Below are positions 56,688-64,000 of a stretch of DNA of 64,000 bases, piece after piece. The stretch comes from a bacterium (GTDB lineage Bacteria > Moduliflexota > Moduliflexia > Moduliflexales > JAUQPW01), in assembly GCA_030550175.1 (NCBI GenBank), contig JAUQPW010000012.1, forward strand, positions 1-64,000. Direction: 5' to 3'. The notes below the pieces were generated by a model that worked only from the letters and a program-made list of their open reading frames with translations, searched no databases and was not told the origin of the DNA. Each line of letters begins with the position of its first letter. Position 1 is the first letter of the stretch. The translations under genes were made by a program, and so were the position numbers.

Positions 56688-56711
56688 CCACCTTGAGTCT
56701 ATTCCTGTCAA
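56688..56711 (-). promoter_or_regulatory. Candidate dnaJ promoter (-35 inside HAIR)
   Basis: Minus-strand TTGACA (56706-56711), 18-base spacer, TATGTT (56682-56687). The -35 overlaps one half of the HAIR-like operator, an arrangement expected for repression. Confidence 0.5.
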
Positions 56712-56712
56712 G
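56692..56712. promoter_or_regulatory. HAIR-like HspR operator
   Basis: CTTGAGT-N7-TGTCAAG, against the known HAIR consensus CTTGAGT-N7-ACTCAAG: one half perfect, the other 5 of 7, spacing exact. The two deviating bases form part of the overlapping TTGACA box. Confidence 0.65.
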
Positions 56713-56751
56713 TTACTTATAATCAGAAATATTAGATCTTATACACACTTT

Positions 56752-58770
56752 CTAGGAGGGTTGAAGGGATATCGGAGGAAGCTGGGAGAAGTCAGTATCC
56801 AGAAAGTCCTGGGCCAGGGCTTCCAAAAATCGCCCGGCGGTTTGAGCAATAAGTTGGCAGGTCTCTAAATCGGGAAAAAGCAACCTGAGTTGCAAATCAT
56901 TCTTCGCTTTAATCACCCTTTCCTCGATAAATTTACGACCGACCAGGGATTTTCCAGTTTCTTCCTCGATGCTATCTAAAAGAAGCGGCATGGAGGCAAT
57001 TTCGGGATTGCAGGTTTCAAATTTGAGAGCGACAGCCTTTAAAGCAGTTTCCACAGCAAGATAGTAAGAAAACAAAGCCAGGCTGAGATTTAAATCGGTT
57101 TCTTGAGAAAGATATTCTTGTCCCCTTTGATAGAGATATTTGGAAAATTTTAGCAGGTTGATATAAGGATTCTCTTCCAGGAGAGGAGTCTCCGGAGAAG
57201 AAACCGGTATAATCTCTTCTAACACCCGGGGAGACTCTGTAAGATCTGGAATCCCGGATATAGAGAAGGCTTCTGTTAATTCTCGTCTAGAAGATTCCAG
57301 AGTCTGTTGCCCAGAAGAAGTAAGACCCCCACCCTGTTCCTCTTGCTCAGAGATAAACCCTTCAGCACCTGTTGAACGCCCTTCCTGAGAAGTAGTCTGG
57401 GTAGAAAAAAAATCTTCCTCAGAGGAAAGATTTGGGGTGGGTATTTCTTCTTTATCTTCAAGGGTAAACCCCAATAAATCCTTCATTCCGGATTTTTCTT
57501 CTTGCTCCCGGACAAATCCTAATAAATCCTCGGTTTCTGCTTCCTCTTCCTGTTCAGGAACAAGTCCCAGCAAATCTTCATCTTCCATTTTTTCTTCAAT
57601 CCCAAAATCTAGCAGATCTTCACCTTCTCCAAAAAAGGATGATTCTTGCGTTTTCTCTCCAGGCTCTTCATACTCCGGCTCTAACTTAAAATCCAACGAG
57701 CTATCCTCTAAGGGTAAAGAATCTGTGGGGGCTTCAGAAGTTTGTGGGGTTTTAAAGGTAGTTTCGTCCTTTTGAGAATCCTTTAAAGGGCCTAAGAAGT
57801 TTTCCAAATCTCGAAATGCCTGCGCTTCAACTTCTTTCAGATCAAAAAATTGGGATTGCAGAGGCTCATCGCTGACAAGGGGGAGGGTGGTAAGCTCGGC
57901 TTCCTCGATCTGCACATTATCTCCATATCCAATGGGTTTTGAAGAAGCCAGAAGATCCTCAAAGGAGGAAGATGGGGAAGGCTGGGGTTGATCCATGGGA
58001 GCCAACAGATCCGACTCCAGCTCGAGTCCGGTCAATTCTTCTTCAGAAAAAGTTAACGCAGGCTCCTCCAGGGTTAGATCCATAATATCCTGAGAGGCAA
58101 CAGAAACAGTTTCTTTCGGTTCTTCGATTTTCTTCTCCGTCCGAGGCTTAGGGACCTCTTCGACTTTAGGTTTCTGATCTCCCAGGAGACGCTTCTCCAA
58201 ATATTCCAGGGTCATCTTGGAGATAGCCTCCAGGGCTTCCATAACCCCACGTCCTTGACTGGCTACCGTCTCAAAATAGGGGAGACCCCTTGCATTTAGA
58301 TCCCGATTCAACTCTTCAACAGACAAAGGAGATTCTACGTCCCGTTTATTATATTCATACACCAGGGGTAAATCTTCTAAACGTTGCCCCTGCTCCAAAA
58401 GGTTTTCCTGGAGGTTTTTAAAACTTTCTATATTAGCTTGACGACGGGCCCTTTGAGAATCTGCAACAAAAACAATGGCATCGGCCCCCTGCAGAACTAA
58501 TTTCCTTGTATTATTATATTTAACTTGTCCAGGAACCGTATATAATTGAAATTTAAGCTTGAATCCCTTTATTTCTCCTAACTTAAGAGGGAGAAGATCA
58601 AAAAAAATGGTTCGATCGGTTTCAGTTGCCAAAGACAGGAGTTTCCCTCGTTGGTTCGGAGCTATCTTTTGATGAATAACCTGAAGGGAAGTAGTCTTAC
58701 CACATACTGCAGGTCCATAATAAACGATTTTGGCGGTTATTTCCCTGTTCGCATAATTAAAAATTGCCAT
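56752..58770 (-). CDS. MglA-type GTPase with acidic linker and helical C-domain
   Basis: 672 residues. Residues 1-196 form an MglA-like G domain: P-loop GPAVCGKTT (19-27), TVPGQ (78-82), YNKRD (140-144), all intact. Residues 200-530 are acidic, low complexity, with three DLLG-containing repeats (about 398-440, e.g. EDLLGFVREQEE). Residues 534-655 form a helical domain (LALFSYYLAVETALKAVALK; KAKNDLQLRLLFPD) reminiscent of HEPN folds but lacking the usual His. No MglB nearby. Third in a row with the zinc-ribbon and kinase-like genes. Confidence 0.8.
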   Translation of the reverse strand: MAIFNYANREITAKIVYYGPAVCGKTTSLQVIHQKIAPNQRGKLLSLATETDRTIFFDLLPLKLGEIKGFKLKFQLYTVPGQVKYNNTRKLVLQGADAIVFVADSQRARRQANIESFKNLQENLLEQGQRLEDLPLVYEYNKRDVESPLSVEELNRDLNARGLPYFETVASQGRGVMEALEAISKMTLEYLEKRLLGDQKPKVEEVPKPRTEKKIEEPKETVSVASQDIMDLTLEEPALTFSEEELTGLELESDLLAPMDQPQPSPSSSFEDLLASSKPIGYGDNVQIEEAELTTLPLVSDEPLQSQFFDLKEVEAQAFRDLENFLGPLKDSQKDETTFKTPQTSEAPTDSLPLEDSSLDFKLEPEYEEPGEKTQESSFFGEGEDLLDFGIEEKMEDEDLLGLVPEQEEEAETEDLLGFVREQEEKSGMKDLLGFTLEDKEEIPTPNLSSEEDFFSTQTTSQEGRSTGAEGFISEQEEQGGGLTSSGQQTLESSRRELTEAFSISGIPDLTESPRVLEEIIPVSSPETPLLEENPYINLLKFSKYLYQRGQEYLSQETDLNLSLALFSYYLAVETALKAVALKFETCNPEIASMPLLLDSIEEETGKSLVGRKFIEERVIKAKNDLQLRLLFPDLETCQLIAQTAGRFLEALAQDFLDTDFSQLPPISLQPS

Positions 58771-58776
58771 TTTTAA

Positions 58777-58826
58777 ACCAGGAGCCCGGAGTCAGGAAAT
58801 CTTTTTATTCTGATCTCCAGGATTCC
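58777..58826. repeat. Short inverted repeat
   Basis: aggagcccggagtcaggaaa faces ttctgatctccaggattcc, between the GTPase and zinc-ribbon protein genes. Confidence 0.4.
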
Positions 58827-58872
58827 ACCTTCTTATTTTACTTCTATTCTTTTCTCCCTTAAACCGTTTTAG

Positions 58873-60813
58873 CTAGCGTTTAAGCTTAGCCCCACACTTG
58901 AGGCAAAATTTCTCATTAGCAGGAGTGGCCTTTCCACAGCGATCACAGTTCACCATAGCCACAGCAGAGAGATCGATTTCTTCGGGCATTTCTTCCTCAG
59001 AAGATAGATCCTCTAAGGAAGGTACATGGGAACTGATATCGACCCATACCTCGTCACCTTCCCTTTCATAAGAGCCATCCGAGCTAATTTCCGCCGAGAT
59101 ACCTTGCTTCTCCGTCTGTTCAGACTCTCTTTGCTCCGCATACCGGGACATTTCTTCCAGCAGAGAGATTCCTTTAAGTCCTTCAGCCTTTAAGAGATCT
59201 AGATAGAGGGCAATGGTTGATTCAATTTTAGCAATCCGATCACTCCAGGACTTAATTTCATTTTTCTTGGCTTCTTCCTTTTCGAGCAGAACCTCGTCAC
59301 TGTATTCTCCCACCATATGCCGGACTTTAATCTCCTCCAGGTCGTCCTTGAGCTCTTCCAGTTTCAAATCAAACTCTTCTTTTTTCACCTTAGAGTCATC
59401 CAGATCCTTCTTGGCAGACTGCTGCATCTGGATAAATTCTGGGTCTTTAAAAATGTTAGCCCGGCGGGTCTGATACTCGGTGAGGAGTTTCCGATAGACC
59501 TTCTCTTTGATTTGATCCCGGATCTCTTCCAGCTTTTGGATATACCCTTGAAGGGTTTCCGCATTCCGAATCAGGTCTTTAAACTTAGCCATCTGTACAT
59601 CGCTTAATCTCAAGTCTACATCCGATGTTCGAGGTTGTATATCCATATGGGCTGGTTCAGAAGTTTCCGGGCCCCTGGATTCCTCCAACCTTTCCTTCTC
59701 AGGCCCGGCGGCAGGAGGTACCTCCACCGTCTCCGGTTGCCTATCCTGGGTTACCCTTTGAGTCTCCATGAATCCGACCCCCGGCGCTTCGACTTTTTCA
59801 TCTTTAGCTATCCTATCCAAATCGATGACACGCCCACCTTGTTGAGATTCTTCTTGGGGATGGGACTCCGATAAGATATCTCCGGTTTCCACCCCTTCCT
59901 CTCCGGGCATTCCTTCTTTTAAGAGAGTCCCCTCCAGCTCTTGGGTGAATTCCTTTTCTGACAGTATATCCACCCCCTCCAGGGGAGAATGACCTTCCAG
60001 AGTGCTCTCGGCCATCTCCTGAGGAAGTTCCTCTTTCATCAACAGATCCTCTTCGGGTTGGATAGCCTTTCCCCCAAAACCTTCTTCCAAGTCATGGGTG
60101 AGTTCCTTTTCCATCAATATATCTGCCTCATCCGATTGTAACGCGTCTTTTTCTTCTAGAGAACCTTCACCTAATTGGAGGGCGAAATCCTTCGCCATCA
60201 TGGTAACGGCTCCCTCTAACTCACTTTCGACCTCTAGAGAACTTTCCTCCATGCCGCGGGCGAGTTCCTTTTCTACCAGTCGGGTTGCCTCGTCCAGTTG
60301 AGAATTATCTTCCACCCCTCCCTTTGGGGGTTCGGTTAAATCCTTGGATAAAGAGCCCTCTTCCTTCACCAAAGGAACTACCTGTTTGCTATCTAATTCC
60401 TCAGAGATTGAAGGAAATTCTTCGCTTATATTTTCTGCTTTATCTTGCACGAAACTTAAAGTCTCCCCGGCTTTTTCTATCTCTTCCAGGCTGGTCATAA
60501 AACTTTCTTTATCCAGATTTTCTAAAATCTTTTGGACTTCACTGTCTTCTTGATCCAGATCCAGGTCGATATCCGTCATCTTCATGATTTCTTCATCCGT
60601 CATTGTCATCATCTCATCCAAAACCGTCGTCTCTTCCCGATCTTTTTCAAGGGCATTTAAAATATCCAAGTCTTTATCCGGGTTCTCTTCTTGATCTTTT
60701 TCCAGAGTATTTAAAATATCCAGATCTTTAAGGTAATCTTCGTCTGAAATCTCAAATTCCGTGGATTCTGAATCTTCATTTTCCTTTGGTTTTTCATTTT
60801 TCTTGTCATTCAT
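58873..60813 (-). CDS. Acidic repeat / coiled-coil / zinc-ribbon protein
   Basis: 646 residues, no catalytic domain seen. Residues 28-62 hold two copies of DLDILN(T/A)LEKD. About 175-301 hold five diverged 25-27-residue acidic repeats (pattern EKEL...LEEGSLE). About 405-565 are a long charged coiled coil (LIRNAETLQGYIQKLEEIRD; KLEELKDDLEEIKVRHM). A C-terminal zinc ribbon has Cys 623, 626, 637 and 640 (CDRCGKATP, FCLKCGAKLK). No signal peptide. It looks like a cytosolic scaffold; its FHA-bearing neighbour could bind it if phosphorylated. Own promoter at 60927-60955. Confidence 0.7.
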   Translation of the reverse strand: MNDKKNEKPKENEDSESTEFEISDEDYLKDLDILNTLEKDQEENPDKDLDILNALEKDREETTVLDEMMTMTDEEIMKMTDIDLDLDQEDSEVQKILENLDKESFMTSLEEIEKAGETLSFVQDKAENISEEFPSISEELDSKQVVPLVKEEGSLSKDLTEPPKGGVEDNSQLDEATRLVEKELARGMEESSLEVESELEGAVTMMAKDFALQLGEGSLEEKDALQSDEADILMEKELTHDLEEGFGGKAIQPEEDLLMKEELPQEMAESTLEGHSPLEGVDILSEKEFTQELEGTLLKEGMPGEEGVETGDILSESHPQEESQQGGRVIDLDRIAKDEKVEAPGVGFMETQRVTQDRQPETVEVPPAAGPEKERLEESRGPETSEPAHMDIQPRTSDVDLRLSDVQMAKFKDLIRNAETLQGYIQKLEEIRDQIKEKVYRKLLTEYQTRRANIFKDPEFIQMQQSAKKDLDDSKVKKEEFDLKLEELKDDLEEIKVRHMVGEYSDEVLLEKEEAKKNEIKSWSDRIAKIESTIALYLDLLKAEGLKGISLLEEMSRYAEQRESEQTEKQGISAEISSDGSYEREGDEVWVDISSHVPSLEDLSSEEEMPEEIDLSAVAMVNCDRCGKATPANEKFCLKCGAKLKR

Positions 60814-60926
60814 GGTCTTTCTCCCAACACCCCATCATGGAGTGAAATGACTATCTCAAAAGCCAAAATTCATGGCGATCTTCAATTAAGAAAATACAAC
60901 TAAAAACTAAAATAAGTAATTAATAA

Positions 60927-60955
60927 CTCATAATGGATTCGACACTTATTGTCAA
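60927..60955 (-). promoter_or_regulatory. Candidate promoter of the zinc-ribbon protein gene
   Basis: Minus-strand TTGACA (60950-60955), 17-base spacer, TATGAG (60927-60932), 114 bp before the start codon. Confidence 0.5.
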
Positions 60956-61016
60956 GAAAAAAGTAAGAGCTAAGAATACGAGGGAGGAAGGGAGGGAAAA
61001 TTAAAAGAGATAAGAC

Positions 61017-63749
61017 TCAACCTACCCTTGGGTCTTTAATACGATAGGCGATAAGTTTTTCTCCCCTGGGAGTTAAGATAGCTATCTCTTCAACCGGGGC
61101 TTTTCCCTGGATTTGTTCATACATCTCCGGGCTAATCACTATCTCACCGGCATGGGCCCCTTCGCCGTAATGCAAGACCCGGTTGACCGCAGGGCCAACA
61201 ACGATAAATTCCATCCAGATATCCGAGCCCACAAAACCACACACTATTTCTCCAAAATGAATTCCAATACCGACATTACAACTGATCTGTCCTCGCAAGG
61301 TCCGTATGGCAGTAAGCTTGGTCAGGATTGCTTGAATTTCTATCGCTGCCTGTAGAGCTTTTTGCTGTTGTTGGGGATCAGGCTCAGGACTACCGAATAC
61401 GGCCAGAATCGTACCGTCTACGCATCGGCTAATCGTGCCATCGTATTTGAAGATGATTTTAACCAACGTAGCCAGGTAATAGTTGAGTAAGTCCAGGACC
61501 ACTTTTGCGTTCATGGAAGCACTTAAACCTGTAAATCCACAAATATGCGAATAAAGAAGTGTCGCCCTGGTTTTCTTGCCACCGGGTCGTAGCCGACCTC
61601 GATGGGTTTTTTCCACCAATTTTTCACGGACTCTGGGTGGAAAGTTTGGGAACAATTTTTTCACCAAAGCCACATGGCGTTGCAACTCATCTTGACGTTT
61701 AAAATTTGCCACGGCCATAGCGGCATAGTGCGAAATAATCACCAGTAACTGCAGATCATTTCTGTCAAAAGCCGGACCGATTTTATGATTATCTACGCAT
61801 AAAACCCCCAGGGGTCTGTCCTTCCACAATAAGGGTGCACACATACCGGATTCAACAGGTAATTCAGTTACATCGGAAAGGGGCATATCTGCTGGATTTT
61901 TAAGGGATTTCTGTGAGTATACCCTACGGCACCAGATAAAAGCTTTACGATTCTCTAAAGCTTGTTGGGCCATGGCCGTATTCACAACCGGTTCACCGGC
62001 AGAGAGATAGGCTTTCAGAAGCTGGCCCGTTGAAGGATCTCGGAATAACAAGGCACCGCATTTGGACTTAGGAACGATCTCCATGGCTCGTTCTACGATT
62101 TCCTGAAGTAATACCGTCAGGCGTACTTCCTCCGCAAATCTCAGGGGTAATTCGTAGAAAAACGTTAACCACTTCGCGGCATTTTCAATAACAGCTTCGA
62201 CAGGAAAGACCGGCTTATTTGCATCTAACACTTCTATGATTTCGGGTGGGGGTTCCAGGGCCTGGAAAGTTGAGGCTTCTTCGGATCCTAATGCAGGCAG
62301 ATCTGTAACCTGAATTTGCAATCTGGTTTTACCAACCCGGATAAGATGGTTACCTCTTGGTAGTGGCCATTTTCCTTTTCCTTTAATTTCTTCGCCATTA
62401 ACCCGAGTTCCATTATTACTATCGAGATCTTCGATCCACCAAGCTCCTTCTTCCATCCAGATCCTGGCATGAAGACGGGATACAAATCGGTCAGAAGTAA
62501 GATCCACGTCAGGCACTAAACCTTCCATGGCACGACCAATAAGCACATCATCATGAAAAACTTTTTCCTCCTCCTTCCCCTGATAGGAGTAGGTAATTTT
62601 TATTACAGTGGCGGGTTCTGCCACCTCTTTTCTTGCTTCCTCGGCCGTCGGTAGTTGCTCTTCACCCCGTTCCTTTTCAACCACCGGTTCTACTTCCTTA
62701 TCCATAGGAGTCGGTCTCTGTTCCAACTCCCTTTCAAGGGATAGGGGTATTACAGGCTTTTTTACCAGTCTTTCATAGATTTCTATCAGATGCTCCCATA
62801 CCGTACGAAAATCTGAGAATCGACGAACAGGGTCTTTGGCAAGGCAGGTTTCAACAATCTTATTTAATTCCGGGGGCTGCTGATCGAGTACCGGAGGAGA
62901 TTGGGTTTTGTGAAGATGTTCAAACTCTTGCCAGCTCCGTCCCTCAAACGGAGGTCGTCCGGTAATCATCTGAAAGAGCATCACACCAAAAGAATAGATA
63001 TCTGTACGCACGTCTCGGTGGGTGATATCCTCGAATTGCTCAGGTGCCAGATAGGCCAAAGTTTCTACTTCTAACCCTATACGGCTAAGATCCTTATTCG
63101 GGTCTTGGAAGGGGGATATCTCTACTTCTTTTTCACTGGTTGCTGGAAGCTTTCCAAACAACCGCCCCAGCAATTTACCGAGCTTTTTCTCCTGCTCACC
63201 GACCTTCTCGACTTCTCCGTTCGTTTTGCGTATCCGGTCCACTACCTTCACCAGACCGAAGTCTGTTATTTTTAAGGTATTATCCTCGGTGATCAGACAA
63301 TTCTGAGGTTTGATATTTCCATGTACCGTCACGCCGTTGGATAAAGCATGGGTCATTCCATTACAGAACTGCATGGCAAATCTCAGAATTTGCGGTAAAT
63401 CCTCCATTAAGCGGGGGGTACCGATCCAGCCACTTAAATCTCCCCCCCCAATATATTCCAGAAACAAAAAGGGAATTCCTCCTATCTTCTGCACAAGATG
63501 GGCCTTGGTAACATTCTGATGGACATTCAGGCAAACCCAAGCCAGGGCTTCCTGCACAAAGCATTCGGCAATGTCAGGGCTATAAGCGAAGATTTCTTCC
63601 CGAAGGGTCTTGACGGCAAAAGGCTTATTCAGTTCCCGGTTATAAACCAGATAGACAACACTTATAGGACTCTGTAAAATTTTATAAACTTCCCAGCGAC
63701 CCTGGATTTTGTCACCGATTTCCCACCTGACCGACATGAAATTCCTCAC
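61017..63749 (-). CDS. Kinase-like/FHA/GAF/cyclase-like signalling protein
   Basis: 910 residues. Kinase-like domain (1-330): Lys47 and DFG (163-165) remain, but the Gly-rich loop reads LQSPISVVY and HRD is HGN, so the catalytic base Asp is Asn145. A long insert (about 172-228) lies between DFG and APE. The FHA domain (402-478) is intact: GR, SRLHA, SNNGTRVNG. GAF is about 530-685. The class III cyclase-like domain (727-905) has YSHICGFT and RCVDGT where metal Asps are expected, and His860 in place of the usual Arg. Probably a pseudoenzyme receptor or scaffold. Strong promoter upstream. Confidence 0.82.
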   Translation of the reverse strand: MRNFMSVRWEIGDKIQGRWEVYKILQSPISVVYLVYNRELNKPFAVKTLREEIFAYSPDIAECFVQEALAWVCLNVHQNVTKAHLVQKIGGIPFLFLEYIGGGDLSGWIGTPRLMEDLPQILRFAMQFCNGMTHALSNGVTVHGNIKPQNCLITEDNTLKITDFGLVKVVDRIRKTNGEVEKVGEQEKKLGKLLGRLFGKLPATSEKEVEISPFQDPNKDLSRIGLEVETLAYLAPEQFEDITHRDVRTDIYSFGVMLFQMITGRPPFEGRSWQEFEHLHKTQSPPVLDQQPPELNKIVETCLAKDPVRRFSDFRTVWEHLIEIYERLVKKPVIPLSLERELEQRPTPMDKEVEPVVEKERGEEQLPTAEEARKEVAEPATVIKITYSYQGKEEEKVFHDDVLIGRAMEGLVPDVDLTSDRFVSRLHARIWMEEGAWWIEDLDSNNGTRVNGEEIKGKGKWPLPRGNHLIRVGKTRLQIQVTDLPALGSEEASTFQALEPPPEIIEVLDANKPVFPVEAVIENAAKWLTFFYELPLRFAEEVRLTVLLQEIVERAMEIVPKSKCGALLFRDPSTGQLLKAYLSAGEPVVNTAMAQQALENRKAFIWCRRVYSQKSLKNPADMPLSDVTELPVESGMCAPLLWKDRPLGVLCVDNHKIGPAFDRNDLQLLVIISHYAAMAVANFKRQDELQRHVALVKKLFPNFPPRVREKLVEKTHRGRLRPGGKKTRATLLYSHICGFTGLSASMNAKVVLDLLNYYLATLVKIIFKYDGTISRCVDGTILAVFGSPEPDPQQQQKALQAAIEIQAILTKLTAIRTLRGQISCNVGIGIHFGEIVCGFVGSDIWMEFIVVGPAVNRVLHYGEGAHAGEIVISPEMYEQIQGKAPVEEIAILTPRGEKLIAYRIKDPRVG

Positions 63750-63902
63750 TTCCTCCCATAGTTAAGTATCTTTCTGACACCCTTAAAAAACAATCTCCTA
63801 AACCCTGGGTGTTGATCATGGGTGCGGAAACTTATGTAATCCTTGAAAACCGTCCGGCAAACCTTATTCCTGGCTGTTATTCAGTTTCTTCTTTCCTGTG
63901 TC

Positions 63903-63931
63903 ATTAGATAACATGGTTTAAAAAAGGTCAA
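63903..63931 (-). promoter_or_regulatory. Promoter of the kinase-like gene
   Basis: Minus-strand TTGACC (63926-63931), 17-base spacer, TCTAAT (63903-63908): 5 of 6 matches in each box. Leader of about 145 bases. Confidence 0.6.
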
Positions 63932-64000
63932 GTGTAAAAATTTTTTAGGAATTAGCGAACAGGTCGATACCAATTATATAATCTGTAGGGAGAGACCCCA

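Noticed and set aside
54850..56750. CIRCE element (HrcA operator) at the dnaJ operon
   Set aside because: No TTAGCACTC-N9-GAGTGCTAA seen; the HAIR-like site explains the region better.
57437..57775. 112-codon Ser/Pro-rich frame opposite the GTPase linker
   Set aside because: Antisense shadow of acidic low-complexity coding sequence.

Overview
This window looks like one stretch of chromosome from a diderm, LPS-making bacterium of moderate GC content. It carries KDO activation (kdsB), lipid A genes (lpxD, fabZ, lpxA), outer-membrane assembly (bamA, skp), lipoprotein maturation and export (lnt, lolC, lolD) and a respiratory complex I block. The order lnt-prfB-lysS-lolC-lolD-bamA-skp-lpxD-fabZ-lpxA resembles Desulfobacterota (former Deltaproteobacteria) and some uncultured neighbouring phyla. 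The McsA/McsB pair, the MglA-type GTPases and the many heptad-built intergenic repeats point to a poorly sampled lineage. I cannot name the taxon from sequence alone. No phage, IS transposase, CRISPR array, tRNA or rRNA was recognised.

Layout. 1-8100: a lipoprotein metalloprotease-like gene, then (minus strand) nuoJKLMN ending in the redox regulator rex; a Rex-box-like site sits at the nuoJ promoter. 8.4-19.3 kb: mixed genes, mostly plus: M3-type peptidase, KTSC protein, small outer-membrane barrel, DUF169, LysM protein, Gfo/Idh/MocA oxidoreductase, DUF2905, hisG, MATE exporter, enoyl-CoA hydratase, then minus-strand unknown metalloprotein and ferredoxin, and a plus-strand SRPBCC protein. 19.5-22.1 kb: kdsB-pyrG behind a consensus promoter. 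22.1-23.1 kb: two decayed genes (acyl-CoA synthetase and SDR dehydrogenase). 23.1-27.7 kb, minus: orphan fumarase-type beta subunit, hemD, precorrin-2 dehydrogenase, HtrA protease, ribBA. 27.9-33.7 kb: response regulator/histidine kinase, hisH-hisC, ArsA-type ATPase, solitary MglA-like GTPase.

34.3-48.2 kb, plus: the envelope operon lnt, prfB (with programmed frameshift), lysS, lolC, lolD, mcsA, mcsB, bamA, skp, lpxD, fabZ, lpxA. 48.3-54.9 kb: thrB (minus), mreBCD, an unpartnered Wzt-like ABC ATPase, and on the minus strand a sigma-70-family factor. The sigma factor is the last gene of dnaJ-hspR-sigma (53.9-56.6 kb), preceded by a HAIR-like HspR operator overlapping a -35 box.

56.7-63.8 kb, minus: the most unusual region. 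Three large genes lie in a row. The first encodes a kinase-like/FHA/GAF/cyclase-like protein whose kinase and cyclase active sites both look dead. The second encodes an acidic repeat/coiled-coil/zinc-ribbon protein. The third encodes an MglA-type GTPase with a long acidic linker and a helical, possibly HEPN-like C-terminal domain. I infer an undescribed signalling or scaffold module.

A second window-wide pattern is the make-up of the spacers. More than twenty intergenic gaps are filled by imperfect inverted repeats built from 7- or 8-base words, each spacer with its own vocabulary. They resemble the heptanucleotide STRR sequences known from cyanobacteria and often run right up to start codons, creating false N-terminal extensions (nuoL, nuoK).
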